Source: CBDVAK01 sp965371945 (lineage in GTDB: Bacteria > Pseudomonadota > Gammaproteobacteria > Competibacterales > JAHEDQ01). Taken from it: a DNA stretch of 7,880 nt. The notes beneath the pieces are model-generated. The model was given only the letters and a program-made list of their open reading frames with translations. It ran no database searches and had not been told where the DNA came from. Below, piece after piece: positions 1 through 6,992 of the stretch. The stretch is from assembly GCA_965371945.1 (NCBI GenBank), contig CBDVAK010000153.1, positions 1 through 7,880 on the forward strand. Reading direction: 5' to 3'. The position numbers and the translations under genes are program-made. The stretch's first letter is position 1. Every line of letters starts with the position of its first letter.

Positions 1-411
1 GAGGTCGGCAGCAACCAGTTTTTCAAGGTGTTTCTACTGCACCAACCGCTGCCCTGGTTGATCGTGATCGTACCGGCGTTGTTGCCGCTCCTGTTGGTTG
101 CGGTAGCGTTCTACCTGTTGCCGCCGCTGCCGGGTTGGCTCTGGGGGGTGCTCGCTCTGCTGGCGCTCAGCGGGCTTGCATACGGGCAGAACGCCCGACT
201 CGTGCGCTGGATGGACAGCATCGACTGGCTGCGAGCGGCAAGGGCGAGGCTGGCGCGGTGGATGGCGCCGCTGGGCGTATCGGCGTTGATCGGGCTCTGG
301 GGTTCGATCCTGACCGGTATCCACCTGCGCATCTTTGACCGCTTGTTTCTGTACTACGGCCGCCTGCCGAACGGCACAGTCGCACCCGACAGCCATCGCG
401 GAGAACCCTGA
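1..411 (+). CDS. C-terminal part of an unrecognised multi-pass membrane protein (5' end outside window)
   Basis: The frame is open from the first base to a TGA at 409-411, giving 136 residues, so the gene very probably starts upstream. A GTG at 28 is possible as a start but has no convincing ribosome binding site, and the preceding codons read as ordinary protein (EVGSNQFFK). Three hydrophobic segments are visible at about residues 18-40, 44-62 and 88-106 of this fragment. The loop between the second and third is basic (several Arg in RLVRWMDSIDWLRAARARLARW), which suggests a cytoplasmic loop. A short polar tail follows the motif FDRLFLYYGRLP. I do not recognise the family. A membrane tail of a larger enzyme, such as a glycosyltransferase, is possible but unsupported. 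The stop is only 3 bp before the next start, so it is probably co-transcribed with the downstream lipoprotein. Confidence 0.65.
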   Translation, partial: EVGSNQFFKVFLLHQPLPWLIVIVPALLPLLLVAVAFYLLPPLPGWLWGVLALLALSGLAYGQNARLVRWMDSIDWLRAARARLARWMAPLGVSALIGLWGSILTGIHLRIFDRLFLYYGRLPNGTVAPDSHRGEP

Positions 412-414
412 GCC

Positions 415-993
415 ATGCGTGGAAGTCTGGCGATCGTGCCGACTGTCGTTTTGTTGCTATGGCTGGGCGGATGTGCCGGTCCCGCGACCAAAATCGTCCG
501 CGACATGTCCGCACCGGCCGGGGATCTGGATAGTGCGTTAAAGGACTATCTGCGCGAGCAAGGGGATCCCGGGCTTTTCGCGCTGCCCAGAACCGAGGCC
601 TACACCGATTTGAGCGGCGATGGCCGCAACGATGTCCTGGTACTGATGCAGTCACCCTATTGGTGCGGAACGGGCGGTTGTACCCTGCTGGTGTTCCAGC
701 GTGTCGATGACAAGTTCGTGATGCGCTCGGCAACGAGCGTGGTCAGAGAGCCGATCTACCAGGCCGGCACCCGATCTGACGGCTGGCGCAACCTGGTGGT
801 GACCCGGGGCGGGGGAGGTGGCCCGGTGGGATACGGCCTGCTGCGCTATGACGGCAGCCGCTATACCGCCAACGCTTCGCTGGCGCCCATCCCCGACGCC
901 AGCGACTGGCAAGGCGCAACCCTGCTGATTGACGTGCCCTCAGGGCCGCTCCAGTATGGCGGTGACGCCCATGCCGCCGGCGGTACAAACTGA
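415..993 (+). CDS. Small predicted lipoprotein of unknown function with a calcium-loop-like motif
   Basis: This 192-residue protein begins with a basic N-terminus and a hydrophobic stretch ending in the lipobox LGGC, with Cys20 as the predicted lipidated residue, so it should be exported and membrane-anchored. Residues 65-73 read DLSGDGRND, resembling the DxxGDGxxD calcium-binding loops of FG-GAP/VCBS-like repeats. They are followed by a hydrophobic strand and the cysteine pair C84/C89 in WCGTGGC. A similar DLNGDG...WCGSGGC pattern is familiar from uncharacterised proteobacterial lipoproteins, but I know of no function. A glycine run (residues 132-136) follows the NLVVT strand. ATG 415 lies 3 bp after the upstream stop, suggesting an operon with that membrane protein. 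The last 17 codons (residues 176-192) overlap the 3' end of fadI on the other strand and may be a recent extension. The lipoprotein call is fairly secure; the function is unknown. Confidence 0.8.
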   Translation: MRGSLAIVPTVVLLLWLGGCAGPATKIVRDMSAPAGDLDSALKDYLREQGDPGLFALPRTEAYTDLSGDGRNDVLVLMQSPYWCGTGGCTLLVFQRVDDKFVMRSATSVVREPIYQAGTRSDGWRNLVVTRGGGGGPVGYGLLRYDGSRYTANASLAPIPDASDWQGATLLIDVPSGPLQYGGDAHAAGGTN

Positions 994-2223
994 GATCAAA
1001 CCGCGTCCGGAACCCTTCTCCGACAGCAGCTTGGCGAGCACCGAGATGATTCTCGCGCCGGTGGCCGCAAACGGATGCCCCACCGCCAGACTGCTGCCGG
1101 CGACATTGAGGCGGCCCATGTCGATGCTGCCCATGGCCTCTTTGCGCCCCAGCCGCTGCTGGCAATACTGCTCTGATTCCCAGGCCTTGAGCGTGCACAG
1201 CACCTGGGCCGCGAAAGCTTCGTGTATCTCGTAGAAGTCAAAGTCCTGCAAACTGAGCTCAGCCCGGCGCAACATGTCCGAGACCGCCACGGTCGGCGCC
1301 ATCAGCAGCCCCTCTCCAGACACGAAATCCACGGCCGCGGTCTTGGAGTGGGTGAGGTAGGCCAGAACCGGCAGTCCGTGTTGCTGCGCCCAATCCTCGG
1401 ATGCCAGCAGGACCGCGGCTGCGCCGTCGGTCAATGGCGTGCTGTTGCCCGCGGTCAGGGTGCCATGCTCGCTTTTATCGAACACGGTACGCAGACCACT
1501 CATGGCCTTGATACTGGTGTCGGCACGCAGGTTGTTATCCCTGCTGACACCTTCGCAGGGCACCAGCAGGTCGTCGAAAAAACCCGCTTCGTAGGCGGCC
1601 GCCGCCTTGTGGTGGCTGGCCACCGCCAGTTCGTCCTGTGCTTCCCGGCTGATCTGCCATTCTCTGGCCATCATTTCGCAGTGCTGCCCCATGGAAAGGA
1701 GTGTGCGCGGCTCGTTGGCCGATGGCGCCAAGGGCTTCAATTCCGCCAGACTCATACCCTTGAATGCACCGAGCCGCGACTTCAGGTCGCGGGCCCGGGA
1801 CATCTTCATCAGCCGGCTGGCGAACCGATGCGAGAACACGATCGGTGCATCGCTGGTGGTGTCGGCTCCGCAGGCGATTGCCGAATCCATCTCACCGGTG
1901 GCGATACGGGCGCCTTGCAGCATGGCGGCCTGCAGGCTGGTCCCGCAGGCCTGCTGCATGGTGATGCCCGGCGTGGTGGCGGCGAGTTCGGTGCTGAGCA
2001 CCGCCTCACGAGTCAGGTTCCAGTCTCGCGAATGGGTGGTGACCGCTCCGCCCGCCACCTCGTCAATGTGCTCGCCGGCGAGCCGATAACGCTCCACCAG
2101 CGCCTGCAGCGTGTGCGCCAGCATGTCCTTGTTGGACAGCGTCTGGTAACCGGTACCTGACCGGCAGAAAGGGATGCGGATGCCCCCAACGATGGCAACG
2201 CGACGCAGCTTGGTATGTTTCAT
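940..2223 (-). CDS. fadI: Acetyl-CoA C-acyltransferase (3-ketoacyl-CoA thiolase), FadI type
   Basis: This is the beta-oxidation thiolase, which cleaves 3-ketoacyl-CoA with CoA to give acetyl-CoA and a shortened acyl-CoA in the cytoplasm. The 427-residue product is close to E. coli FadI (about 436). The nucleophile Cys93 sits in MQQACGTSLQA. The HEAFAAQ motif gives His334, GHPFAATGAR gives His383, and SVCTAGGMG near the end gives the proton-transferring Cys413, so all four expected active-site elements are present. The frame extends upstream to 2385, but the start at 2223 is chosen because MKHTKLRRVAIVGGIRIPF is the canonical thiolase N-terminus, GGGAAA lies 6 nt before it, and the extension would run into fadJ. 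It is the last gene of the fadE-fadJ-fadI operon, 55 bp after fadJ. Its long length and fadJ partner favour FadI over FadA. Its 3' end overlaps the convergent lipoprotein gene by 54 bp. Confidence 0.93.
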   Translation of the reverse strand: MKHTKLRRVAIVGGIRIPFCRSGTGYQTLSNKDMLAHTLQALVERYRLAGEHIDEVAGGAVTTHSRDWNLTREAVLSTELAATTPGITMQQACGTSLQAAMLQGARIATGEMDSAIACGADTTSDAPIVFSHRFASRLMKMSRARDLKSRLGAFKGMSLAELKPLAPSANEPRTLLSMGQHCEMMAREWQISREAQDELAVASHHKAAAAYEAGFFDDLLVPCEGVSRDNNLRADTSIKAMSGLRTVFDKSEHGTLTAGNSTPLTDGAAAVLLASEDWAQQHGLPVLAYLTHSKTAAVDFVSGEGLLMAPTVAVSDMLRRAELSLQDFDFYEIHEAFAAQVLCTLKAWESEQYCQQRLGRKEAMGSIDMGRLNVAGSSLAVGHPFAATGARIISVLAKLLSEKGSGRGLISVCTAGGMGVTAILERP

Positions 2224-2243
2224 CGTAGATTTCCCGGAATTGT

Positions 2244-2262
2244 GGGCCGACCGGATCGGCCC
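2244..2262 (-). other. Intercistronic hairpin between fadJ and fadI
   Basis: A perfect 7-bp inverted repeat (GGGCCGA, 5-nt loop, TCGGCCC) lies in the 55-bp gap, starting 16 bp after the fadJ stop codon and ending 20 nt before the fadI start. There is no run of U after the stem in the minus-strand transcript, so it is not a standard intrinsic terminator. It could stabilise an mRNA end, mark a processing site or modulate fadI translation. The function is inference. Confidence 0.5.
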
Positions 2263-2278
2263 GTGAGTGCGCTCGAGG

Positions 2279-4291
2279 TCAGGACGGCTGAGCGTTCCTG
2301 GATTCCAGATAGTGCAGGGGACCGCCGCGGAAAGGCGCGAACCCGGTGCCGAAGATGACCCCTGCGTCGAGCAGATCGGCATCATCGACGATGTGATCGG
2401 CGAGACAGCCCTGGCACTGTTTCAGCAGCGGCTCGAGCAGTCTCTGCCCCAGGGCTTCGAGATCGGTGCCCTTGATCGCCTTCGAATCACGAACCGGTTT
2501 GCCTTTTTCCCAGCGGTACAGGCCTTGTCCCGTCTTCTTGCCGAGCTGGCCTGCCTCCACCAGCGTTTTGAGCTTGTCCCGCGCAGCCGGACTGGATTCA
2601 TCACCCAGCACTCCGGCCACCATCAAACAGACGTCGAGCCCTACGGTATCGGCCAGTTCCACCGGTCCCATGGGCATGCCGAATGCCAATGCCGCTTCAT
2701 CGATGGCCTCCCGGGGGATGCCATCCTGGTTCGCGGCCATGGCTTCCATCAGGTACGGGGCCAGCACCCGGTTGACCAGGAATCCGGGTGCGCTCATGAC
2801 GGTCAGCGGCAGCTTGCCGATCGCATTGGCAAAGGCGCAACCCTTGGAGACTTCCTCGCTGTCGGTGCTTTGGTCCCGCACCACCTCGACCAGCGGCATC
2901 TGCGCCACCGGGTTAAAAAAGTGCAGACCGATCAGACGTTGCGGTTGCTGCAGCACCGAGGCGATGTCCGCCAGCGGAATCGCCGAGGTGTTGGTAGCCA
3001 GCACCGCACCCGGTTGGAGCCGCGGCTCCAGTTCCTTGAACAGGGCCTGTTTGGCTTCCAGATTCTCGAAGATCGCCTCGATCACCAGGTCGGCGCGGGC
3101 AACTCCCTTGCCCTCCGGGTCCGCGATCAACCGCGCCTGGGCGTTCTTGACCAGATGGGGTTTTCTAAGCCGTTTGCGAAACAGACCTGTCGCCCGTTTG
3201 AGCGCCGGCTCGATATATTCCATGCCGCGATCTTGAAGTGTGACCTCCATGCCCCGCACCACGCACCAGGCGGCGATATCACCACCCATCACGCCGGCAC
3301 CGATGACGTGCACACGGCGGGGCTCAAACGCACTGTCCTTGCCCAGCGCTTTGCCCAGACTCTTGAGTCGTTCCATCAAATGAAACACACGTCGCAGTCC
3401 ACGCGCGCTATCACCGATCATCAACCGCGCAACGCCATCAGCCTCGCCCTCCAGCATCCGTGCCTTGTCATTGCCGTGACGCCGCCACAGATCGATGAGC
3501 GCATAGGGCGCCGGGTAGTGCTCGCGGCGGGCCTTACGGGCCACCTGTTTCGCCATGATCGGGGCCAGCAACGCACGCAATGGCGCTGTGTTGGTCAGCT
3601 TTTCGAGTTTGCCGGCGCCTCTGGACTTGCGCTTTTGCAGCACCGCGCGCCGTGCCGCCCAGCGCAGTTCGCCGTGTTGCGAAACAGTCTCGTCGATCAA
3701 GCCCATGGCGCGGGCGGCACGAGCCCTCAGGTTGCGCGCGCTGAGCATGATCTCCATCGCCTGACGGCCACCCAGCAGTTGCAGGCTGCGCGCCGAGCCA
3801 CCGAAACCGGGGAATATGCCCAGCTTGATCTCCGGAAACCCGATCCGGGTGGCATCCACGTCCTGGGCAATCCGGTAGTCACAGGCCAGAGCCAATTCGA
3901 GCCCGCCACCCAGACAGAATCCACGAATGGCGGCGACCGTGGGACACGGCAACTGCTCCAGCCGCGCAAACAGGGCATGGACTCCCCGAATCTGGTCGGC
4001 GATCGCCGCTTGCTCCGTCAAGGTGTCGAATTCGCGGATGTCGGCGCCGAGGATGAATCCGGTCTTCTTGGCAGACAGGATCACCAGCCCGGTTGGCACC
4101 GATTGTTCCAGTTGGCCGAGTATGTCGCCAAATTCCGCCAGCACTTCGTGTGACAGGGAATTTACCTTCTCGCCGGCGCGATCCAGCCACAACCAGGCGA
4201 TATCATCGAGATCGCGCTGCAAGGTCCAGTGACGCCATGCCGGTACTGTTTCGGGCGGGTTTGCGGCTGTCATGTCTGCCATTTTGTCCAT
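2279..4291 (-). CDS. fadJ: Fatty-acid oxidation complex alpha subunit: enoyl-CoA hydratase / 3-hydroxyacyl-CoA dehydrogenase
   Basis: This bifunctional enzyme hydrates 2-enoyl-CoA and then oxidises 3-hydroxyacyl-CoA with NAD+, normally in a complex with the thiolase encoded next to it. The N-terminal crotonase domain (about residues 20-210) has the oxyanion motif GADIREF (82-88), Glu132 in CLGGGLELALACDYR and Glu154 in GFPEIKLGIFPGFGG, matching the catalytic glutamates of FadB. A linker with RREHYPAPYALID leads to the Rossmann NAD fold (GAGVMGGDIA, 331-340). Next come NTSA (434-437), the catalytic dyad His457 in LHFFNP and Glu469 in LVEVV, and GFLVNR at 503-508. The C-terminal repeat ends with FGTGFAPFRGGPL. 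At 670 residues it is somewhat shorter than E. coli FadJ (714) or FadB (729), but no domain is missing. The start could be 4291, 4282 or 4273 (three nearby Met), none with a strong ribosome binding site. FadB is the alternative name; the FadI-type neighbour favours FadJ. Confidence 0.93.
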   Translation of the reverse strand: MDKMADMTAANPPETVPAWRHWTLQRDLDDIAWLWLDRAGEKVNSLSHEVLAEFGDILGQLEQSVPTGLVILSAKKTGFILGADIREFDTLTEQAAIADQIRGVHALFARLEQLPCPTVAAIRGFCLGGGLELALACDYRIAQDVDATRIGFPEIKLGIFPGFGGSARSLQLLGGRQAMEIMLSARNLRARAARAMGLIDETVSQHGELRWAARRAVLQKRKSRGAGKLEKLTNTAPLRALLAPIMAKQVARKARREHYPAPYALIDLWRRHGNDKARMLEGEADGVARLMIGDSARGLRRVFHLMERLKSLGKALGKDSAFEPRRVHVIGAGVMGGDIAAWCVVRGMEVTLQDRGMEYIEPALKRATGLFRKRLRKPHLVKNAQARLIADPEGKGVARADLVIEAIFENLEAKQALFKELEPRLQPGAVLATNTSAIPLADIASVLQQPQRLIGLHFFNPVAQMPLVEVVRDQSTDSEEVSKGCAFANAIGKLPLTVMSAPGFLVNRVLAPYLMEAMAANQDGIPREAIDEAALAFGMPMGPVELADTVGLDVCLMVAGVLGDESSPAARDKLKTLVEAGQLGKKTGQGLYRWEKGKPVRDSKAIKGTDLEALGQRLLEPLLKQCQGCLADHIVDDADLLDAGVIFGTGFAPFRGGPLHYLESRNAQPS

Positions 4292-4326
4292 AGTGAGCTG
4301 AGATTGGTTGTTTCGGGGATCGCCGC

Positions 4327-6780
4327 TCAGGCGGCTTCCACGCTTCTGAGGTTGGTTGCGGTGTTGCCCGGCGCCAATGCCTCCGGCGCAAAGTCATCCA
4401 CCATGATGGCGGCACGGACCGCAGCCCGGGTGCGCTGCAACAGGTCTGCCTCGCGGTCGTCGATGATACCGGCTTGCAGGCCCGCGGCGGTCAGATCACC
4501 ATCGTCGTCCTGCAACTGTCCACGCCGCTGCGCTTCCCGCAGCCGGCGTTCCAGGGGTTCCGCTTCCACCACCAGATTGAGTGCGTACTCCATACGCCCG
4601 GTGACATCCTCGGCATCGTTGCTAACATAGACGCCAGCCGTCAAGCGGTCGCGGGTCGCCGAAGGAGCCAGCAGCAGTCTGGCGACGCGGTGGCCCAGCT
4701 CATCTGCCACTGCCTTGCGGCGCATACCCCAGGGAAACACCGTGGCGCGCAGTAGCCAGGCCAGAGGGCGTACTGGCAGGTTTTGTATGATCCCATCGAG
4801 TCGCTCCTGCACCAGATGCAGGGTGTTGGCGCACACGTAGTCGACCAGTGGTTGATCCGCGGCCGGGCGGTCCTCGTCCTCGAAGCGTTTGAGGGTGGCG
4901 CTCATGATATACAGCTCGCTGAGGATGTCGGCAAAGCGGCCGGAAAGCTTTTCGCGACGTTTGAGTGCGCCACCCAGAGTCAACAGGGTCAGGTCGGCCA
5001 CCAGTGAGAAGCTGATGGTGGCCCGCGTCGCCTGTCGAAACCAGTGGGCGTTGCCTGCATTCGCCGGTGCCCGCAGCAACCTCCCGGCCGTGGCATTGTG
5101 GACCCAGGCGCGGGCGAGGTTGGCGAACGTGTAGGAAAGATGACCGCGCAAGGCGATGTCGAATGCCACCAGGCTCTGTTGCTGATCGCTGTCCCGGGCT
5201 GCTTCGATTTCCTTGAACAGCCAGGGATGGCAACGCAACGCGCCCTGCCCGAACACGATCATGCTACGGGTCAGAATGTTGGCGCCTTCCACTGTGATCG
5301 CCACCGGAATGCCCTGGTAGGCACTGGACAGATAGTTGGATGGTCCACCACAGATCGCTCGTCCGCCGTGCACATCCATGGCGTCATTGAGTGCCTGGCG
5401 CATACCCTCGGTGGCGCGGTACTTGAGCATGGCGGATATGACTGACGGTTCGTGGCCGTCATCGATGGCGGCAGCAGTCAATCGGCGCGCGGATTCCAGC
5501 CCGTAAGCCTGGCCCGCGATCCTGGCCAGCGGTTCCTCCACACCTTCCAGATAGCCGATCGGCAGTTTGAACTGACGCCGTATGCGGGCATAGGCCCCGG
5601 TCAACCGCGCCGACATCTTGGCTGCGGAGGTGCCCATGGCCGGCAGCGAGATGGCCCGCCCTGCTGCCAGACAGTTCATCAGCATGCGCCAGCCCTGGCC
5701 AACTCTCTGCGGGCCCCCGATCACCCAATCCATGGGGATGAACACATCCTTGCCGGTGGTGGGACCGTTCATGAAGGCCTGGCTGGACGGGTAGTGCCGG
5801 CGACCGATCTCCACACCCGGATGGCTGGCGGGAACCAGCGCCAGGGTAATGCCCGGTACATCATCGTCACCCAACAGATGATCCGGATCGACCACCCGAA
5901 TCGCCAGACCCAGGACCGTAGCCACCGGGGCGAGGGTGATATAGCGCTTTTCCCAGCTCAAACGCAGACCGAGCACACGCTCGCCGGCATGCTCGCCATA
6001 GCACACCACTCCGCGGTCGGGCATGGAAGCGGCGTCTGAACCGGCCTCGGGCCCGGTGAGCGCAAAACAGGGTATCTCCTGGCCGCTCGCCAGTCGTGGC
6101 AGGTAGTGGTCTTTTTGCTGCTGCGTACCATAGCGGTGTAGCAACTCAGCGGGCCCCAGCGAATTGGGTACCATGATGGTGACCGCGGCAGTGATGCTGC
6201 GGGTCGAGACCATGGATACGATGGCGGAATGCGCCTGGGCCGAAAATCCCTTGCCACCGTGCTCTGGTGCGATGATCAGACCGAAGAATCCCTGGTCCTT
6301 GATGAACTGCCACACTTCGGCCGGCAGATCACGGAGCTGATGGCCGATGTACCAGTCATCCAGCATCCCGCACAGCTCATTGGTGGGACCATCGAGAAAC
6401 GCCTGCTCCTCCGGGCTGAGCGCAGGTTTGGGAGAGTCCAGCAACCGCCTCCAGTCGGGGCGTCCGGAAAACAGTTCCGCATCCCACCACACGGTTCCGG
6501 CTTCAAGCGCCTCACGCTCGGTAGCGGACATTGCGGGTAACGCCTTGCGAAACATTCCGAGTAACGGCCCGCTGAACACACGGTAACGAACCGCGGGGAT
6601 ATTGAACGTCGCCAGCAATAACCATGCGACGGTGCCGATCGGAGACAAGGAGCCGGTGACCAGCGCCACACCCAGCAACAACAAGCCTGTGGATGCGGTC
6701 CACAGCCATAACCGCGCGCGTATGGCTGCCAGCAATACCACGCCTGCCAGCACCAGAATCGTCACTGCGATCACGCTCAT
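4327..6780 (-). CDS. fadE: Membrane-associated acyl-CoA dehydrogenase, FadE type
   Basis: This FAD enzyme catalyses the first, committed step of beta-oxidation, acyl-CoA to trans-2-enoyl-CoA. The 817 residues match E. coli FadE (814) from end to end. The N-terminus has hydrophobic segments at about residues 1-20 and 28-60, consistent with inner-membrane attachment. These are followed by WWDAELFSGRPDW, EEQAFLDGP and IIAPEHGG. The core carries PNSLGPAELLHRYGT, IPCFALTGPEAGSDA (237-251), KRYITLAPVATVLGLA, GVEIGRRHYP, the helical region GAYARIRRQF and EEPLARIAG. The catalytic base is Glu498 in ITVEGANILTRSMIVFGQGA, at the position of the FadE glutamate near residue 497. The long C-terminal domain typical of FadE, absent from ordinary acyl-CoA dehydrogenases of about 380 residues, is complete and ends VDDFAPEALA...VEAA. 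AGGAG lies 9 nt before the ATG. It is the first gene of the operon and ends 35 bp before fadJ. Confidence 0.95.
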   Translation of the reverse strand: MSVIAVTILVLAGVVLLAAIRARLWLWTASTGLLLLGVALVTGSLSPIGTVAWLLLATFNIPAVRYRVFSGPLLGMFRKALPAMSATEREALEAGTVWWDAELFSGRPDWRRLLDSPKPALSPEEQAFLDGPTNELCGMLDDWYIGHQLRDLPAEVWQFIKDQGFFGLIIAPEHGGKGFSAQAHSAIVSMVSTRSITAAVTIMVPNSLGPAELLHRYGTQQQKDHYLPRLASGQEIPCFALTGPEAGSDAASMPDRGVVCYGEHAGERVLGLRLSWEKRYITLAPVATVLGLAIRVVDPDHLLGDDDVPGITLALVPASHPGVEIGRRHYPSSQAFMNGPTTGKDVFIPMDWVIGGPQRVGQGWRMLMNCLAAGRAISLPAMGTSAAKMSARLTGAYARIRRQFKLPIGYLEGVEEPLARIAGQAYGLESARRLTAAAIDDGHEPSVISAMLKYRATEGMRQALNDAMDVHGGRAICGGPSNYLSSAYQGIPVAITVEGANILTRSMIVFGQGALRCHPWLFKEIEAARDSDQQQSLVAFDIALRGHLSYTFANLARAWVHNATAGRLLRAPANAGNAHWFRQATRATISFSLVADLTLLTLGGALKRREKLSGRFADILSELYIMSATLKRFEDEDRPAADQPLVDYVCANTLHLVQERLDGIIQNLPVRPLAWLLRATVFPWGMRRKAVADELGHRVARLLLAPSATRDRLTAGVYVSNDAEDVTGRMEYALNLVVEAEPLERRLREAQRRGQLQDDDGDLTAAGLQAGIIDDREADLLQRTRAAVRAAIMVDDFAPEALAPGNTATNLRSVEAA

Positions 6781-6789
6781 ACCATATCG

Positions 6790-6794
6790 CTCCT
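6790..6794 (-). promoter_or_regulatory. Ribosome binding site of fadE
   Basis: The minus strand reads AGGAG with 9 nt before the ATG at 6780. This supports that start. An ATG 5 nt further upstream is out of frame and is closed after two codons. Confidence 0.7.
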
Positions 6795-6835
6795 GCCGTT
6801 TGTGAGGGCCCGGGCGCGAACCCTACGGTCTGCTG

Positions 6836-6871
6836 TTCAGCGCACGTTTGTGCGTACACCTGTGCGCTGAA
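6836..6871. promoter_or_regulatory. 36-bp composite palindrome, candidate FabR operator at the fadE promoter
   Basis: Perfect 10-bp arms TTCAGCGCAC (6836-6845) and GTGCGCTGAA (6862-6871) enclose 16 bp. Two smaller overlapping palindromes lie within it, with centres 12 bp apart. Site A (6839-6856) has arms CGCAC and GTGCG around 4 bp. Site B (6851-6868), TGCGTACACCTGTGCGCT, has 7-bp arms GCGTACA and TGTGCGC with one mismatch. From memory, site B closely resembles the E. coli FabR operator type AGCGTACA-N2-TGTnCGCT; site A is a weaker match. The element covers the predicted transcription start of fadE and touches its -10 region, so binding there should block transcription. That the neighbouring FabR homologue binds it is an inference. 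Confidence 0.7.
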
Positions 6872-6898
6872 TCTATAGACCACGCGGGTATCGGTCAA
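6870..6898 (-). promoter_or_regulatory. Sigma70-like promoter of the fadE-fadJ-fadI operon
   Basis: On the minus strand a -35 box TTGACC (6898-6893) is followed by TATAGA (6877-6872, spacer 15 bp) or TAGATT (6875-6870, spacer 17 bp). The two -10 candidates overlap, and I cannot choose between them. Transcription would start near 6862-6864, inside the palindrome, giving a leader of about 80 nt before fadE. The -35 is one base from consensus; the -10 matches four of six. Confidence 0.55.
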
Positions 6899-6916
6899 GT
6901 TCCTTTTACGGCCCAC

Positions 6917-6934
6917 CCGGTACGAGTGTTCGTG
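6917..6934. promoter_or_regulatory. Weak second FabR-like site upstream of fabR
   Basis: CCGGTACGAGTGTTCGTG shares the blocks GTAC and GTGTTCG, in the same spacing, with the E. coli-type FabR operator as I recall it. Its outer bases diverge. It lies where a -35 element for fabR would be expected, so it could mediate autorepression. It may equally be chance similarity. Confidence 0.3.
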
Positions 6935-6959
6935 TTCTGTCTGGAAATCAGCATATGAT
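6929..6959 (+). promoter_or_regulatory. Candidate fabR promoter
   Basis: TATGAT at 6954-6959 matches five of six bases of a -10 box and lies 33 bp before the fabR ATG, implying a leader of roughly 27 nt. No good -35 hexamer is found at 16-19 bp spacing, so the promoter would be weak or activator-dependent. The start itself has only a poor ribosome binding site: GGA at 6978-6980 is 12 nt from the ATG. Confidence 0.35.
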
Positions 6960-6992
6960 GGGCCGCCAGCAGGAAGCGGAAACGACGGGCCT

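Noticed and set aside
936..946. Short dyad GCCC-TCA-GGGC at the fadI stop, as a terminator
   Set aside because: It has only 4-5 bp of stem with a minimal loop, no U-run, and lies inside coding sequence on the other strand.
1222..2160. A 312-codon open frame on the plus strand opposite fadI
   Set aside because: It is an antisense shadow of the thiolase, with no recognisable motif, no convincing start context and composition biased by the opposite strand.
2224..2385. N-terminal extension of FadI to a start at 2385
   Set aside because: It would run 107 bp into fadJ, adds residues with no thiolase similarity, and ignores the canonical start MKHTKLRRVAIVGG at 2223.
2267..4153. A 628-codon open frame on the plus strand opposite fadJ
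   Set aside because: It mirrors fadJ codons in high-GC DNA, where antisense frames stay open by composition. The translation is low-complexity, His/Gln/Arg-rich and without recognisable domains, while fadJ on the other strand is unambiguous.
6806..6825. Hairpin or attenuator in the fadE leader (AGGG...CCCT with a GC-rich interior)
   Set aside because: The paired arms are only 4 bp with several competing pairings. There is no U-run, leader peptide or anti-terminator arrangement.
6872..6884. FadR or PsrA operator in the fad promoter
   Set aside because: Only a TGGTC half-site (minus strand) is present near the -10. The second half of a FadR palindrome is missing, and no TTCAAAC/GTTTGAA PsrA-type dyad was seen.
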